36,215 bases of DNA from a virus, in IMG/VR virus record IMGVR_UViG_3300005527_000142, positions 1 through 36,215 of that record; one strand, written 5' to 3'. Position 1 is the first letter of the stretch. Every line of letters begins with the position of its first letter. Below the pieces are notes generated by a model, which saw only the letters and a program-made list of their open reading frames with translations, was not told where the DNA came from and searched no databases. A program made the translations under genes and the position numbers. Shown in pieces: positions 1 to 6,866 of the stretch.

Positions 1-10
1 GGAGTAGAAA

Positions 11-289
11 TCAAGGAGTGACCACAGTCATTTGCTGGGTCACAGGATCATAGTACAGTGGATAGGATCCTGCAGGAACCACATTGCCTGCGGACACAGC
101 AATGCCACTGGCAACCAAGGTCAACTGGCCAAGGCTGTTGCCTATGTAAAGATTGGTAGTACCTTGTGCTACTACCAGTTCTCCAGGTCTGGCATTGCCA
201 TTGTAGTCCACGATAGACACCTGCGCATTGTCTTTCATGACAGCTCGGGTGATGCCAGTTATATCAGTATAAGGAGGAGGATTAGACAT
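11..289 (-). CDS. Small fibre-like or decoration-like phage protein (92 aa)
   Basis: Not assigned to a known family. I start it at the ATG at 289 (MSNPPPYTDI). The frame is open further upstream, but that would overlap the 43-aa gene that ends at 301. The middle (PGELVVAQGTTNLYIGNSLG, then LTLV) has the pattern often seen in phage fibre and decoration proteins, where a PGEL segment is followed by a 'LYIGN.xG.LTLV' strand. This suggests a beta-rich virion protein, but that is inference. No signal peptide or membrane segment is visible. It is the last minus-strand gene before the window edge, 11 nt after the 43-aa gene, so probably co-transcribed with it. No clear Shine-Dalgarno sequence precedes the ATG. 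The gene is likely real; its function is weakly supported. Confidence 0.6.
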   Translation of the reverse strand: MSNPPPYTDITGITRAVMKDNAQVSIVDYNGNARPGELVVAQGTTNLYIGNSLGQLTLVASGIAVSAGNVVPAGSYPLYYDPVTQQMTVVTP

Positions 290-300
290 TTGATTAAAAC

Positions 301-432
301 TTAAACAGCAGTGTTCATGGCTTCTCGAAGTTGCTGTCTTGCATCGCGCCAACTTGTAGCAGTGATAACAAAATCTCTGTATTCTATGTTGCCGTTGATT
401 CTAACTTGTGCGCGAAAGTTATAGGTCTTCAT
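301..432 (-). CDS. Small protein of unknown function (43 aa)
   Basis: A short frame with an ATG at 432 and TAA at 301-303; protein begins MKTYNFRAQVRINGNIEYRD and ends REAMNTAV. AAGGA lies about six bases before the ATG. A TAAATA late-promoter-like box lies 23 nt upstream and a strong terminator lies just beyond that, so the frame sits exactly where a transcription unit should start. The pattern of alternating polar and hydrophobic residues followed by an amphipathic helix (SWRDARQQLREAM) suggests a small beta-beta-alpha fold. Function is unknown. I recall similar tiny proteins in T4-like marine phages but cannot name one. Confidence 0.6.
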   Translation of the reverse strand: MKTYNFRAQVRINGNIEYRDFVITATSWRDARQQLREAMNTAV

Positions 433-451
433 TGCAATTCCTTGGTATGAA

Positions 452-463
452 CTAATATTTATT
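452..463 (-). promoter_or_regulatory. Putative gp55-type late promoter
   Basis: The minus strand reads AATAAATATTAG, containing TAAATA (456-461), 23 nt before the ATG of the 43-aa gene. It fits the T4 late promoter core TATAAATA, and gp55 is encoded in this window. A terminator hairpin lies just upstream. Confidence 0.6.
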
Positions 464-474
464 ACCAATACAAC

Positions 475-499
475 AAAAAGCCCCTTGCGGGGCTCTTTT
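475..499 (-). terminator. Intrinsic terminator after the 73-aa gene
   Basis: A perfect stem AGCCCC/GGGGCT (479-484 and 489-494) with a four-base loop. On the minus strand it is followed by a run of five T (475-479 as A on the plus strand). It begins a few bases after the stop codon of the 73-aa gene. The plus strand also has a short T run, so it could work both ways, but the genes on both sides are minus. Confidence 0.85.
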
Positions 500-719
500 A
501 CTGCTGGCTTACAAACCGGTTGAGTTTTTCGGCTTCTGCTATCACTGTGTCTGTGCTAGGAAAATCCGGCAGTGCAGGAAAGTGGGCAGACTTGTCGCTT
601 TCAAATCGGCTGTGGAATTCCTGGATCAGTGCATCGCGGCGCTGGAAGATGGGTGTTACCAGCACTTCGTTGGCCAGTTTGAGTAGTTCGAGACGGATCT
701 CGTAAGGTGTTTTGCTCAT
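498..719 (-). CDS. Small conserved-looking protein downstream of gp23 (73 aa)
   Basis: I choose the ATG at 719 (MSKTPYEIRLELLKLANEVL) because AAAGGAG sits at a good distance before it. The longer open frame would run back through the gp23 terminator and is unlikely. The protein is mostly helical and charged, without signal peptide, membrane span or cysteine motif. It has its own promoter-like box (TAAGTA, 766-771) and terminator (475-499), so it looks like a single-gene transcription unit. I recall small proteins beginning MSKTPYEIR in marine T4-like phages, but not a function. The gene is well supported; its role is unknown. Confidence 0.75.
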   Translation of the reverse strand: MSKTPYEIRLELLKLANEVLVTPIFQRRDALIQEFHSRFESDKSAHFPALPDFPSTDTVIAEAEKLNRFVSQQ

Positions 720-763
720 GATAGACTCCTTTCTGTGTGATGTGTATGTGCTACACGAGCAAC

Positions 764-773
764 AATACTTAGC
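764..773 (-). promoter_or_regulatory. Putative late promoter, TAAGTA variant
   Basis: The minus strand reads CGCTAAGTATTG across the core at 766-771. The same CGCTAAGTA occurs before gp20 (6854-6859). It lies between the gp23 terminator and the 73-aa gene, 46 nt before the latter's ATG. Confidence 0.5.
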
Positions 774-789
774 GGTAGATTTTCTAGTC

Positions 790-820
790 AAAAAAAAAAG
801 GCACATTTCTGTGCCTTCTT
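790..820 (-). terminator. Intrinsic terminator of the gp23 transcription unit
   Basis: A perfect eight-base-pair stem AAGGCACA/TGTGCCTT (798-805 and 810-817) with loop TTTC. On the minus strand it is followed by a run of ten T (790-799 as A on the plus strand). It lies about 50 nt beyond the gp23 stop codon and should end the head operon transcript. Confidence 0.9.
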
Positions 821-865
821 TGTTTCCCATCCCGGGGAAGTATTGCAAGGATGTACAGCGAAGAA

Positions 866-2059
866 TTAACTGAACGACAGATTTTGGACGGCTATCTCGC
901 CGACATAATCGCCCGCATTGCCAAAAGACGATGCAGTATTTGTCAATTCTATGTAGCCATATCTCGTCATAAACGAAACGACTGGCTCGAATGTGCTGGG
1001 ATCCAGAACAACACCGCTTGACATCAAAGGAATGTATGGGCAGTAGAATGCTGGAGCATCAGCTTCGCTGGCGCCTTTGTAGCCAACCAGAACTGGTGTC
1101 GAGTCGTTAGCATAGCTATCAACATAAACACGCATAGCACTGTTGAGTGTACCAACAAACTTGGTGTTTGTGGGTGCTTCAAATGTGCCTTCTGTTGTGC
1201 GAGCAAAAGCAGAAGTTGTTGCGCTCTGGAGCACTGTCAAGGAAGCGGGCGAAACTACAGCGTAGTTACCTGCACCACGACGTGTGCGCTGAGCGATCAG
1301 GTTAGCAACACGATTGATCAGAACTGCCAGTGCGGCGTGCTCATCACCAACGTAGGTTGCTGTACCACTAACGGTAGCCTGGTTGTATGTGAACTCTGTT
1401 GCAGCCAATGAACGCAGGCTCAGCAGGATCTCTTGGTCGATCTCAGTTGTGATCTCTTGTGCGAGAGCAGCCATGATTTCGGCCTCAACATCGATACCGT
1501 GCATTGCTTGTGCGTCTTGTGCAGCTTCAAATGTCCAACGAGCCTGGAGCTTACGTGTTTTAGCTTCAACGGCCTGCTTCAGGATTTGAACGGAAATCTT
1601 ACGACCGCCGTCGCCTTCTAAAGCTGCTGTGTTGGAACCAGTGTAAGTGCTCTGAGTTGCGCTTGTGCTTGCACCAGCAGAGTATGCTGTTGCAATCAAG
1701 AACGGGCTCAGTGCTTCCTGGCCAGCTGTAACGCTGGTTGCTGCTGCTGATGTGTCTGTCATGCTTTGTGCATAACGAACACGCAGAGTGTGGATCTGAC
1801 CAACGGGGCCAGTCATGGGCTGTACACCAACGAGTTCGTTGGCAATAACAGTTGGCATAACACGGCGGATCACTGGAAGGATCACACGATTCAGTGTAGC
1901 GATATTACCGCTAACTGTGGTACCTGCAGATGACTCTTTCAGGTACTTGCGAGTGTTTTCTAAAACTACACCCATTGTGCTGCGACGGGAACCATTGAGT
2001 CCTTCTAGTAGGGCTTCTTTGGTCTCGTCCCAACGGCTTTCTAACAGTTCTTGTGACAT
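866..2059 (-). CDS. 23: Major capsid protein gp23
   Basis: The main shell subunit of the T4-type head, assembled on the scaffold and processed by the gp21 protease. It has 397 aa, against 521 in T4, so it is a short version without a long N-terminal extension. Recognition rests on the segment around residues 60-95 (VILPVIRRVMPTVIANELVG, then VQPMTGPVGQ and LRVRYA), which matches the T4 gp23 stretch with P-R-R-V-x-P and GVQPM-x-x-P-x-GQ, and on the alanine/threonine-rich HK97-like body. Start ATG at 2059 follows a strong AGGAGA site. It is the last gene of the gp20-to-gp23 head series, 27 nt after gp22, and is followed by a strong terminator, as expected for a highly expressed gene. Confidence 0.95.
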   Translation of the reverse strand: MSQELLESRWDETKEALLEGLNGSRRSTMGVVLENTRKYLKESSAGTTVSGNIATLNRVILPVIRRVMPTVIANELVGVQPMTGPVGQIHTLRVRYAQSMTDTSAAATSVTAGQEALSPFLIATAYSAGASTSATQSTYTGSNTAALEGDGGRKISVQILKQAVEAKTRKLQARWTFEAAQDAQAMHGIDVEAEIMAALAQEITTEIDQEILLSLRSLAATEFTYNQATVSGTATYVGDEHAALAVLINRVANLIAQRTRRGAGNYAVVSPASLTVLQSATTSAFARTTEGTFEAPTNTKFVGTLNSAMRVYVDSYANDSTPVLVGYKGASEADAPAFYCPYIPLMSSGVVLDPSTFEPVVSFMTRYGYIELTNTASSFGNAGDYVGEIAVQNLSFS

Positions 2060-2086
2060 GATTCTCTCCTGTTTCTTGTCGTAAGA

Positions 2087-3187
2087 TTAAAGCCCTGCCA
2101 GTCTCTTGAGCTCAATGACGTTTGATGCGTCATCAGACTTGGGTTTGACGGCAGATTTATCACCAGTGACTTCTTTGTGTACGCTTTCGGTAATGGTCTG
2201 TTTTGCAACAGCCACTTTCCGAGCGGCGTTCTCAAGAACTGCTGGTAGATACTTTTCAAAAGCAGTGCGAAGACGAGGTGTTTGCACGCTTTCTAGTAAG
2301 TTACGCATGATTTCTGCTTTTTCCTCGTTTAAAGGAGAGAGCAATTCATCCATAGTGCGGCTACGCTCTGTGGACTCCTTGATCATACGAACTTCACGTT
2401 CCTTGTTCTCAACCAATACTTTGGCAGTACGAGTTGATTCAATGGCTTCGGCCAATTTCTGTTCTTTGTCAGCAATCACAGCCCGGAGCTTGCGTACTTC
2501 GGCATTCTCATTGAGATGAGTGCCTGCAAACTCTGTGACATATGCTTCAAAGATACGACGACCAAAATTGTTCTCTCGAGCAATTTTAACGTCTTCTTTG
2601 AGCTGAGTAAGTTCAGAACGTAGATGTTCAGCAACACGCTGACCTAACTTGGCAGCAGATTCTTTTACAAACTGCTGTTTCAATGCTGTGAGTTGCTTCT
2701 TGGCTTCAGACACAAGTTTGACTTTGGTGTTAACCACGTCACGCTTGTCCTGGGCAAATTCAGTAATCTCACGAGCCAAAGCTTCAATTACAAATCGTTC
2801 TAAACGATCCACGCTCTCGGTATGAGTGCGACGATCCGAACGTAGTTCCTTGATTTCCTCAGCAAGTTTACCAACCATGAAGTTGTTAAACTTCTCGGCT
2901 GATTCTTTCATCTTGACTTGGAAACGCACACGGTCTTCATTGAGACCACGGCGCTCTTCTTGGAACTCTTGCATTTCTGCTTTGAGGCCTTCGGTTACCA
3001 TGCGATCTAGGGCTTCGACCATAACTGACTTGTCATGCTCATAGCGTTGTGCAAATTCCTCACGGAGTTCTGCACGCACCTGCTCACGAGCTTCATTTAG
3101 TTTGGCCTCAAATGCTTCTGTGATGGCTTCACCAGTTGACTCGTTGATCAGTTGGCTATCTAGCAATGGTTTGATTGCGTCTAGCAT
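2087..3187 (-). CDS. 22: Prohead core scaffold protein gp22
   Basis: Forms the internal core on which gp23 assembles; in T4 it is then chopped up by gp21 and lost from the head. The 366-aa protein (T4: 269) is almost wholly helical and highly charged, with long heptad-like stretches rich in E, K, R and L from about residue 20 to 280. It has no cysteine and no signal peptide. A short hydrophobic N-terminus (MLDAIKPLLDSQLI) precedes the coiled coil, and the tail is K/A/D-rich. Position directly between the gp21 protease and gp23 is the T4 order. ATG at 3187 has an AGGAG site eight bases upstream. The identification depends on context plus composition, which for this family is convincing. Confidence 0.9.
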   Translation of the reverse strand: MLDAIKPLLDSQLINESTGEAITEAFEAKLNEAREQVRAELREEFAQRYEHDKSVMVEALDRMVTEGLKAEMQEFQEERRGLNEDRVRFQVKMKESAEKFNNFMVGKLAEEIKELRSDRRTHTESVDRLERFVIEALAREITEFAQDKRDVVNTKVKLVSEAKKQLTALKQQFVKESAAKLGQRVAEHLRSELTQLKEDVKIARENNFGRRIFEAYVTEFAGTHLNENAEVRKLRAVIADKEQKLAEAIESTRTAKVLVENKEREVRMIKESTERSRTMDELLSPLNEEKAEIMRNLLESVQTPRLRTAFEKYLPAVLENAARKVAVAKQTITESVHKEVTGDKSAVKPKSDDASNVIELKRLAGL

Positions 3188-3196
3188 TACGATCTC

Positions 3197-3847
3197 CTAA
3201 ATCTTCAGATCCTTGATGAACTTGACAATCTCGTTCTTCAAGTGTTTCTGTGCAAGTGTGTCACCGCCCACAGCATTCTTGCTCATATCAAACATTCTAT
3301 GTCCGTATCTCATGTTCATGAGGCTTTCATACACTGTTCGAGGATAAGCGTTTGGTGCTGATGGCTGTGCCACGATGTCGACAGTGACTATTTCAAAGTC
3401 ACTGACACGTCCGGTCGCGTCATCAACATTACCTGATCCGCGACTCGAAACTCCTAATTTCACACCCGACTGCAGCATTGTATCAACTAACTTGCCCATG
3501 GGTGTGGGTAACAACTTCAGTTTACCTATGCCGTTGGGGCCATCCATCCACATTTTCTGGATCATATGGCTCACACGGTCTAGATTAATTTTTAAATCTT
3601 CTGGATGATCTACTTCACCGCACACAGAGAATCCACCGTTGATCTGCTCATTGAGCTGATCCACTGCTGATCTAATCTGTTGCACTGGGTAAACTCGTCC
3701 ATTGGCGTTTTTAACGTCACCCTGGATAAAGATGCCTTCCATGAAAGTGGAGGGCTCTTTACCTGGAGCTTCTTCTCGGCTCTCAACCACGATCTTGGCA
3801 GCATCGTAACTGAGAACTTCTTGTAAGTGACGGTTCCCTTTAAACAT
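3197..3847 (-). CDS. 21: Prohead core protease gp21
   Basis: A serine protease that sits in the prohead core and cleaves scaffold and capsid proteins during maturation. Its 216 aa match T4 gp21 (212). Visible family features are the segment NANGRVYP (47-54), the catalytic-His context GEVDHPED with His81, and the nucleophile context KLGVSSRGSG with Ser134/Ser135, followed by a DFEIVTVDIVAQPSAP strand. These correspond to the His and Ser of the herpesvirus-assemblin-like fold of phage prohead proteases; which of the two serines is the nucleophile I infer from the usual S-S-R-G pattern. The gene lies 9 nt before gp22 and 5 nt after the acidic core protein. Confidence 0.94.
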   Translation of the reverse strand: MFKGNRHLQEVLSYDAAKIVVESREEAPGKEPSTFMEGIFIQGDVKNANGRVYPVQQIRSAVDQLNEQINGGFSVCGEVDHPEDLKINLDRVSHMIQKMWMDGPNGIGKLKLLPTPMGKLVDTMLQSGVKLGVSSRGSGNVDDATGRVSDFEIVTVDIVAQPSAPNAYPRTVYESLMNMRYGHRMFDMSKNAVGGDTLAQKHLKNEIVKFIKDLKI

Positions 3848-3852
3848 CTAGA

Positions 3853-4731
3853 TTAGCTCTTGATTGCTTTTAAAGGACTCTTGGTGTTAACACCCGAAGC
3901 CTGGCTCAGCGTGGGCTTGGTAGCAGGTTTCATGGGAGCCATGTTTTTACCAGCAGTGTTCTGCAGGCCAGACTCAATGTCAGGTGCTTTTTGTGTTGTT
4001 GGTGCTTTGGTACCATCGGGGTTTTCAGCAGTAAACTTGCTGGAAGCAGGTTTGGCCACCGAACCAGTTACACTGGCGCCGGCATTGTTAGCGTTTGGGC
4101 TTTTGGAGTCAACACGCAGTTTGTCACCGCCTGTTGTGCCTTGACCTGCCAAACGATCACCACGGTCAACAGCAACTTTTTGCAGTTGAACGTTTTCTGC
4201 TAGGCTTTCCTCAACTTCTTCTTCTTCGGCTTCTACTTCTGAACCCATGGTCATTTCATCGTCTTCTTCGCCGTCGACCATACCATCGTCGCCGCCAATG
4301 ACTTCTTCAAATTTGGCCAGTAGTTCGTCTAGTTTGCTGTCAATGCTGGCGATATCACCTTCGAGATCGCCGCCTGCGCCCATTTCGTCGGCAAAATCAT
4401 CGCCGCCAACCATTTCTTCTTCGGCACCCATGTCCATGACTTCTTCGTCATCTTCCATGGCTGTTTCATCGGCATCAACATTGGCACTGATATCGTTCAT
4501 CAGTTGATCTGCTGCATCGCCGCCCATGGTTTCCATTTCCATGGACTCTTCCATTTCTTCATCTGCAGATTCTTCCAAATCCTCATCGGATTCTTCTTTG
4601 AGTTCTGCTGCCATGAGGTCTTCATAGATACCACGGCTTTTTTCCACTACGATTTCGTGAAAAAGGTCACGAGCCTTTTGTTCTTCGTCGTTAATGACGT
4701 ACTCAATGAGTTTTTCAAACTTGCTTGACAT
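3853..4731 (-). CDS. Acidic prohead core protein (gp68 position)
   Basis: A 292-aa protein with an extremely acidic middle: from about residue 45 to 175 it is dominated by E, D, M and G, with several runs of EE and DD. An amphipathic helical N-terminus (SSKFEKLIEYVINDEEQKAR) precedes it, and the last third is a basic, P/K/T/N-rich tail. It lies exactly where T4 has the small core proteins gp67 and gp68, between the portal and gp21, and acidic composition is typical of those internal proteins, many of which are cut by gp21. Direct sequence homology to gp68 is not visible to me, so the assignment is by position and composition. ATG at 4731 has AAGGAA eight bases upstream and a TAAATA box 38 nt upstream. 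Confidence 0.7.
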   Translation of the reverse strand: MSSKFEKLIEYVINDEEQKARDLFHEIVVEKSRGIYEDLMAAELKEESDEDLEESADEEMEESMEMETMGGDAADQLMNDISANVDADETAMEDDEEVMDMGAEEEMVGGDDFADEMGAGGDLEGDIASIDSKLDELLAKFEEVIGGDDGMVDGEEDDEMTMGSEVEAEEEEVEESLAENVQLQKVAVDRGDRLAGQGTTGGDKLRVDSKSPNANNAGASVTGSVAKPASSKFTAENPDGTKAPTTQKAPDIESGLQNTAGKNMAPMKPATKPTLSQASGVNTKSPLKAIKS

Positions 4732-4767
4732 TTTTTGGTTCCTTTTCTAGAATAAGGTTTGTGTAGA

Positions 4768-4777
4768 GTTATTTACT
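4768..4777 (-). promoter_or_regulatory. Putative late promoter for the scaffold-capsid operon
   Basis: The minus strand reads GCAGTAAATAACTC, core TAAATA at 4770-4775, 38 nt before the acidic core protein ATG and 12 nt beyond a terminator. A second TAAATA on the same strand (4825-4830) lies on the far side of that hairpin. Confidence 0.55.
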
Positions 4778-4786
4778 GCACATATT

Positions 4787-4814
4787 AAAAAACCAGCCAC
4801 TTATGGCTGGTTTT
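4787..4814 (-). terminator. Intrinsic terminator after the gp67-position gene
   Basis: Perfect nine-base-pair stem AACCAGCCA/TGGCTGGTT (4791-4799 and 4804-4812), loop CTTA. On the minus strand it runs into a T stretch (4787-4792). It separates the portal unit from the scaffold-capsid unit. Confidence 0.85.
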
Positions 4815-4851
4815 CTGGTAGAAATATTTATGTATTATGACTTGGGCTGTA

Positions 4852-5073
4852 TCATAAGCCCGGCACCGCAGGAGGCGGTGCATACTGTTTGCGGATGTAC
4901 TTTAATTTCTCATCGTACTCAAACTTGCGCACTTCTTGCATACGGCGTATTTTATTGATCTGAGTCAAGGTAAGTTTGGTTTTACGCAGTTGGCGCAGTT
5001 TAGGACGGCTGTTGTCGTCCTGTAAGTCCTGATAGCCTTCGGGCTCTTTGTCAAATAATTCAAGAAAATTCAT
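4852..5073 (-). CDS. Small basic head protein at the gp67 position (73 aa)
   Basis: Lies between portal and prohead core genes, where T4 has gp67 (80 aa). The acidic start (MNFLELFDKEPEGYQDLQDD) is followed by a basic helical segment with the pattern RKTKLTLTQINKIRRMQEVR around residues 30-50 and a proline-rich end (PPPAVPGL). I recall a small protein with the same 'R-K-T-[KR]-L-T-L-x-Q-I-N-[KR]-[LI]-R-[KR]-M' block in this place in marine T4-like phages, so it is probably a conserved core or portal-associated protein. Unlike T4 gp67 its C-terminal half is basic, not acidic, so homology to gp67 is uncertain. Ribosome binding site is weak; it begins 21 nt after the portal stop and is probably co-transcribed with gp20. 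Confidence 0.7.
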   Translation of the reverse strand: MNFLELFDKEPEGYQDLQDDNSRPKLRQLRKTKLTLTQINKIRRMQEVRKFEYDEKLKYIRKQYAPPPAVPGL

Positions 5074-5094
5074 AATGATATTTACTTGATTTTG

Positions 5095-6831
5095 TCAAAC
5101 TGCTGGTGGTGCACCAGGCGCAGTGATAGTGCTGGCTGCAGGCGGTGCTGCTGCTCCGGGTGCTCCAAGATCATCTGCACCCAGGTCTCCAGCACCCGCG
5201 CCTTCGGGTGGCAGTCCTGCAAGATCTGCTTCAAATCCTCCAGGACTGATGCCCACTGAACGCAGTTCTGAACCTTGGCTGCCTTGTGCTGCAGGCTCGT
5301 CGCGCTCTTCGCGCCACATTTCTTCGTTTTCCAACACTTCTTCTTCGGTCAGACCCAGATAACGTTTCAGCAAGAAACGCTTGCTCATATAAGGCAGTGG
5401 TTCCAAAGTGGTAAAAGTGCTGACCCTGCTGGTATCCAACTCTGCTTCACGGTAAGCAGCAAAGTTCTGCGGTGGATTGAATTCCAGATCAAACAAACTG
5501 GAATCAATGTTGAATCCACGCCAGCGCATGAACATCTTGAACTCATCATCCAACTTGTGCAGTATCAACTGCTGTAGACGTTTGCAGTATTCGTTGAAAC
5601 GGAATTCTTGTATGAGTGCTGTGCCCACACGCCCATCGCTGAGTGGTGTGGTAGAGTCATCGGGACCAGTGGGCAAGTAAGATGAAGGCACACGCAGTCC
5701 ACGCATCATCATGTTGTTGAAATACTTGAGATCGTCGATCTCGCCCACGGCCTGGCCACCTTGCAGCATTTCTACCCGAGATCCGCGACCTTCTGCTGTC
5801 TGTGGAAAAAAGTAATCTTCGTTGATGCTGAGTGGATTGTAGGTGGCATCCAAGATGTTCATGCTTCCACCGGTCAAGGTAGGAATACGTCGCTGATGTA
5901 TTTCGTTTTTCACACGCTCAACAAACTGCATGGCCAAGTGCGAAGGCATGTTGCCCACGTCGATGTAAAACACACGCCGCTCTGGCGCACGCTGTACACG
6001 ATATATCAGGATGGAATCTTCTAGCAGTTCTTTCTGCTTGTAGACCTTGAAAATGCTTTCCAGTATGCTTTGTCCAAATGGCCAGTAGAAATCCAAACCT
6101 TCTGACAGACTCAAATGCACCACGTGTTCAGCAGCGATAGCCGACTCGTTTTGGCTGAGACTGAAACGTGATCCTTGATTGAACGGATTTGAAGGCACTG
6201 TATAGCCCGGCTGACCGCCCCAGGAGCCCTGCTGCGGCTGATTGGCATAGGCAGCGTCTGTGGCAATGGCTGAGATAGTTAGATTCTGGAAGTTGGGGTT
6301 GATGTCACGCACAATGTACTGCTCAGGGCGCTTGCCTTCTGATTCGTTAACGATTACACGGCTGACCTTGGTCATGTCCACATAGTACAGTTCAAAAGTC
6401 TGTGGATCACGGATAAACACCTGATCGCCGTACTTGATCACATTGCGGAACATCTTGAACATACGCTGATCAAACTTGTTGAGTTTGACCCAGGCCTGCA
6501 GCTGTTCTTTGATGATTTTTACTTCATGATCTGTGGCTTTTTCCTTGTACTTGACATTGAAACTGGTGCCGTTTTGCAGGTTTTTTTGCGTGGAAAATTC
6601 AGAGATAATGTCCAAACAGGCATTGATCTGTGCATCAGTGTCCATGGCTTCATACTGATTATAGCGTTCAATACGGTTGGGATGGCCCGAATACACTTCA
6701 GGCAAGCGTGACGCATAGTTACGGAAACCAAAATCTGCGCCATAGTTGCGGCTCTGCGCTGTGCTGCCTGATATGGGGCTCATGGAGCCGTCGCCGGGGT
6801 TGGCTACTTTAAAGTGTTTTTTCCAAGACAT
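5095..6831 (-). CDS. 20: Portal protein gp20
   Basis: Forms the dodecameric ring at the head vertex through which DNA is packaged and to which the neck attaches. The 578-aa protein is slightly longer than T4 gp20 (524), the excess being an A/P/G-rich C-terminal tail after about residue 510. Family landmarks visible are the N-terminal RNYASRLPEVYSGHPNRIER block with 'YNQYEAMDTDAQINACLDII' (about 37-80), the central VEHVVHLSLSEGLD-like segment (here EHVVHLSLSEGLDFYWPFGQ), YRVQRAPERRVFYIDVGNMP (about 280-300), and a G-x-G-S-R-V-E-x-L-x-G-G stretch near 350. It heads its own unit, with a TAAGTA box 22 nt before the ATG. AAGGA lies 13 nt upstream of the ATG, further than usual. Confidence 0.95.
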   Translation of the reverse strand: MSWKKHFKVANPGDGSMSPISGSTAQSRNYGADFGFRNYASRLPEVYSGHPNRIERYNQYEAMDTDAQINACLDIISEFSTQKNLQNGTSFNVKYKEKATDHEVKIIKEQLQAWVKLNKFDQRMFKMFRNVIKYGDQVFIRDPQTFELYYVDMTKVSRVIVNESEGKRPEQYIVRDINPNFQNLTISAIATDAAYANQPQQGSWGGQPGYTVPSNPFNQGSRFSLSQNESAIAAEHVVHLSLSEGLDFYWPFGQSILESIFKVYKQKELLEDSILIYRVQRAPERRVFYIDVGNMPSHLAMQFVERVKNEIHQRRIPTLTGGSMNILDATYNPLSINEDYFFPQTAEGRGSRVEMLQGGQAVGEIDDLKYFNNMMMRGLRVPSSYLPTGPDDSTTPLSDGRVGTALIQEFRFNEYCKRLQQLILHKLDDEFKMFMRWRGFNIDSSLFDLEFNPPQNFAAYREAELDTSRVSTFTTLEPLPYMSKRFLLKRYLGLTEEEVLENEEMWREERDEPAAQGSQGSELRSVGISPGGFEADLAGLPPEGAGAGDLGADDLGAPGAAAPPAASTITAPGAPPAV

Positions 6832-6851
6832 AGGTGTGTGGGATCCTTGCT

Positions 6852-6861
6852 ATTACTTAGC
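6852..6861 (-). promoter_or_regulatory. Putative late promoter for gp20, TAAGTA variant
   Basis: Minus strand CGCTAAGTAATAG, core 6854-6859, 22 nt before the gp20 ATG and 7 nt after the tape measure stop codon. It shares CGCTAAGTA with the site at 766-771. No terminator separates it from the gene upstream. Confidence 0.5.
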
Positions 6862-6866
6862 GGGTT

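Noticed and set aside
290-352. Upstream extension of the 92-aa gene to 352
   Set aside because: It would overlap the 43-aa gene in another frame, which has a good ribosome binding site and promoter-like box.
720-848. Upstream extension of the 73-aa gene to 848
   Set aside because: It runs through the gp23 terminator hairpin and poly-T tract; the ATG at 719 has a strong ribosome binding site.
4825-4830. Second TAAATA upstream of the scaffold operon
   Set aside because: Transcripts from it would run straight into the terminator at 4787-4814; kept only as a note.
5079-5084. TAAATA on the minus strand as promoter of the gp67-position gene
   Set aside because: Only five bases separate it from the ATG, so the transcript would be leaderless; probably chance.
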